NCBI GenBank assembly: GCA_024860865.1
Contig: JACRDV010000081.1
Location: forward strand, 1 to 13,531
Reading direction: 5' to 3'
DNA length: 13,531 nucleotides
From: JACRDV01 sp024860865 [NCBI: Methanobacteriota archaeon]
GTDB taxonomy: Archaea; JACRDV01
Below, piece by piece: positions 12,553-13,531 of this stretch (positions are counted from its first letter, which is position 1; every line of letters begins with the position of its first letter). The translations under genes were made by a program, and so were the position numbers. A model generated the notes under the pieces. That model did no database searches. It had not been told where the DNA came from and worked only from the letters and a program-made list of their open reading frames with translations.

Positions 12553-13233
12553 TTATTCGCCCCAGCCATACTCGCCAACCAGCGGAACAAATGCACATGG
12601 CCCACGATTTTTCACATCAAATTTATCCTGGTCCTTTTTAATGGCCACTAGGAGGTCTTGAAGTGTATAGCCTCCCACCGGAATCACTATAATGCCCTCA
12701 ATTTTAAGTTGTTCACACAATGGCTTTGGGATTTCAGGTGCACCAGCTGTCACAAGAATTCTGTCATATGGGGCTTTTTGTTGGTAACCTTTACTCCCAT
12801 CGCTAGCTATTACAGTAACCAGTTTGCCATATCCAGTTAAAGCCAAATTTCTCTTTGCATTTTCAACAAGCTCAGGAATCCTATCGATTGTATAAACATG
12901 CCCTGCTTCTCCAATTATTTCTGCAATGACTGCGGAATGGTACCCTGAACCAGCTCCTATCTCAAGCACTTTCATGCCAGGGTTTAGATTAAGTAGCTCT
13001 GTCATCATTCCAACCATGTGGGGTGCAGAAATCGTTTGACCAGCTCCAATCGGTAGAGGGCGGTCATCGTAAGCATATAGCTTGAGTCTCTCTGGCACAA
13101 AAAGGTGCCTAGGAACTTTTCGCATTGCTTCAATAACTGGTTGCGAAGAGATATAACCAGTATCAATTAGCCTTCGAGTGAGCCTTTCCCGCTCATTCTC
13201 ATAAATGTCTACGGGCAAAATCCTCGCCATCAT
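12553..13233 (-). CDS. pcm: protein-L-isoaspartate O-methyltransferase
   Basis: This 226-aa SAM-dependent enzyme methylates isoaspartyl residues in damaged proteins so they can revert to aspartate. Conserved features are VPRHLFVPE (40-48), GQTISAPHMVGMMTELL (65-81), which contains the substrate-contact region, and the SAM-binding VLEIGAGSGYHS (89-100). Further on are YDRILVTAGAPEIPKPL and the C-terminal FVPLVGEYGW, both characteristic of the family. Two adjacent ATG codons (13233 and 13230) could each start translation. The gene is divergent from the DUF371 gene across 37 bp, which hold an AT-rich tract (CTTATTTAG) able to serve either direction. Confidence 0.95.
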   Translation of the reverse strand: MMARILPVDIYENERERLTRRLIDTGYISSQPVIEAMRKVPRHLFVPERLKLYAYDDRPLPIGAGQTISAPHMVGMMTELLNLNPGMKVLEIGAGSGYHSAVIAEIIGEAGHVYTIDRIPELVENAKRNLALTGYGKLVTVIASDGSKGYQQKAPYDRILVTAGAPEIPKPLCEQLKIEGIIVIPVGGYTLQDLLVAIKKDQDKFDVKNRGPCAFVPLVGEYGWGE

Positions 13234-13270
13234 AATTCTTTAATGCTTATTTAGATAAAACTTAGGGAAT

Positions 13271-13531
13271 ATGCGCATTATTGAAGTTATACTTGCAAAG
13301 GGGCATCCAAACATAACAGCAAAACACCCTACAACATTTGAAATAACTAAAGACCATGAAATTACCGAAAAAGCAGACTGTGTAGTGGCAATTAAGGCCT
13401 CAAAGGGCGCAAATGACCTAAATCCCAAGTTCAAAACACTGGCTCAAAAACAAAGCGCGAGAATTACCGCTATTTTTGAGGCTAAAGGTTTAAAAGAAAT
13501 AGTAAAAGGCTTTGGACACCCTAAATTATCC
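13271..13531 (+). CDS. DUF371 family protein, 3' end beyond the window
   Basis: From ATG 13271 the frame stays open for 87 codons to the window end. MRIIEVILAKGHPNITAKHPTTFEITKD, then DCVVAIKASKGANDL and a terminal GFGHPKL match the archaeal DUF371 (COG2090) family, whose members are about 140 aa with unknown function. About the last third is missing because the window ends. A TATA-like CTTATTTA lies about 21-25 nt upstream, which suggests a very short or absent leader. Confidence 0.85.
   Translation, partial: MRIIEVILAKGHPNITAKHPTTFEITKDHEITEKADCVVAIKASKGANDLNPKFKTLAQKQSARITAIFEAKGLKEIVKGFGHPKLS

Noticed and set aside
1-13531. CRISPR arrays, insertion sequences, integrase or toxin-antitoxin systems
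   Set aside because: No regularly spaced direct repeats, no transposase or integrase motifs, and no convincing antitoxin/toxin pair among the intact genes.

Overview
The window is AT-rich archaeal chromosomal DNA. The archaeal assignment is firm. It rests on a translation elongation factor aEF-1beta with its usual Zn-ribbon partner, a FEN1 flap endonuclease with a C-terminal PCNA-binding motif, CDP-archaeol synthase (archaeal lipids), a tetraether-lipid-synthase-like radical SAM enzyme, a TrmB-family regulator, a KaiC-like ATPase and two methanofuran-biosynthesis genes. Methanofuran genes together with tetraether synthesis and AT-rich, TTG-start-rich coding suggest a TACK-type lineage such as Bathyarchaeia. 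That placement is inference: no rRNA is present and no methanogenesis gene is visible.

Layout. (1) 1-54: 5' end of an unidentified leftward gene. (2) 181-2285, rightward: mfnF, mfnE, a 57-aa Zn-ribbon protein and aEF-1beta, tightly packed with overlaps or no gaps. (3) 2327-5776, leftward: carS (first transcribed), a DUF512-type radical SAM protein, a 95-aa unknown protein and pyrE, all overlapping or nearly abutting, then argF after a 144-bp gap. (4) 5777-6408: 632 bp without an intact gene. It holds the carS promoter region, a frameshifted gene remnant (minus strand) and a compact three-way-junction inverted-repeat element at 6182-6264 that may be an unreported structured RNA. (5) 6409-8841: a TrmB-family regulator (minus) divergent from a Tes-like radical SAM gene (plus), with a TrmB-style 6-8-6 inverted repeat between them. 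(6) 9026-10408, rightward: two paralogous small winged-helix proteins followed by an overlapping KaiC-like ATPase. (7) 10509-11444, leftward: a CBS-pair protein and a DUF192 protein. (8) 11493-12539: fen1 (plus), convergent with a protein-L-isoaspartate methyltransferase (12553-13233, minus). (9) 13271-end: 5' part of a DUF371 gene.

How the genes fit together. Most are housekeeping: C1-carrier cofactor synthesis (mfnE/F), translation (Zn-ribbon, aEF-1beta), pyrimidine and arginine synthesis (pyrE, argF), membrane lipid assembly (carS; the tes-like gene, which would join lipid tails after headgroup activation), DNA repair and replication (fen1) and protein repair (pcm). The less ordinary parts are the candidate structured RNA, the decayed gene beside it, the divergent regulator/tes pair with a candidate operator, and the duplicated winged-helix/KaiC module. 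Several genes (mfnE, argF, fen1, the CBS gene) appear to begin at TTG.
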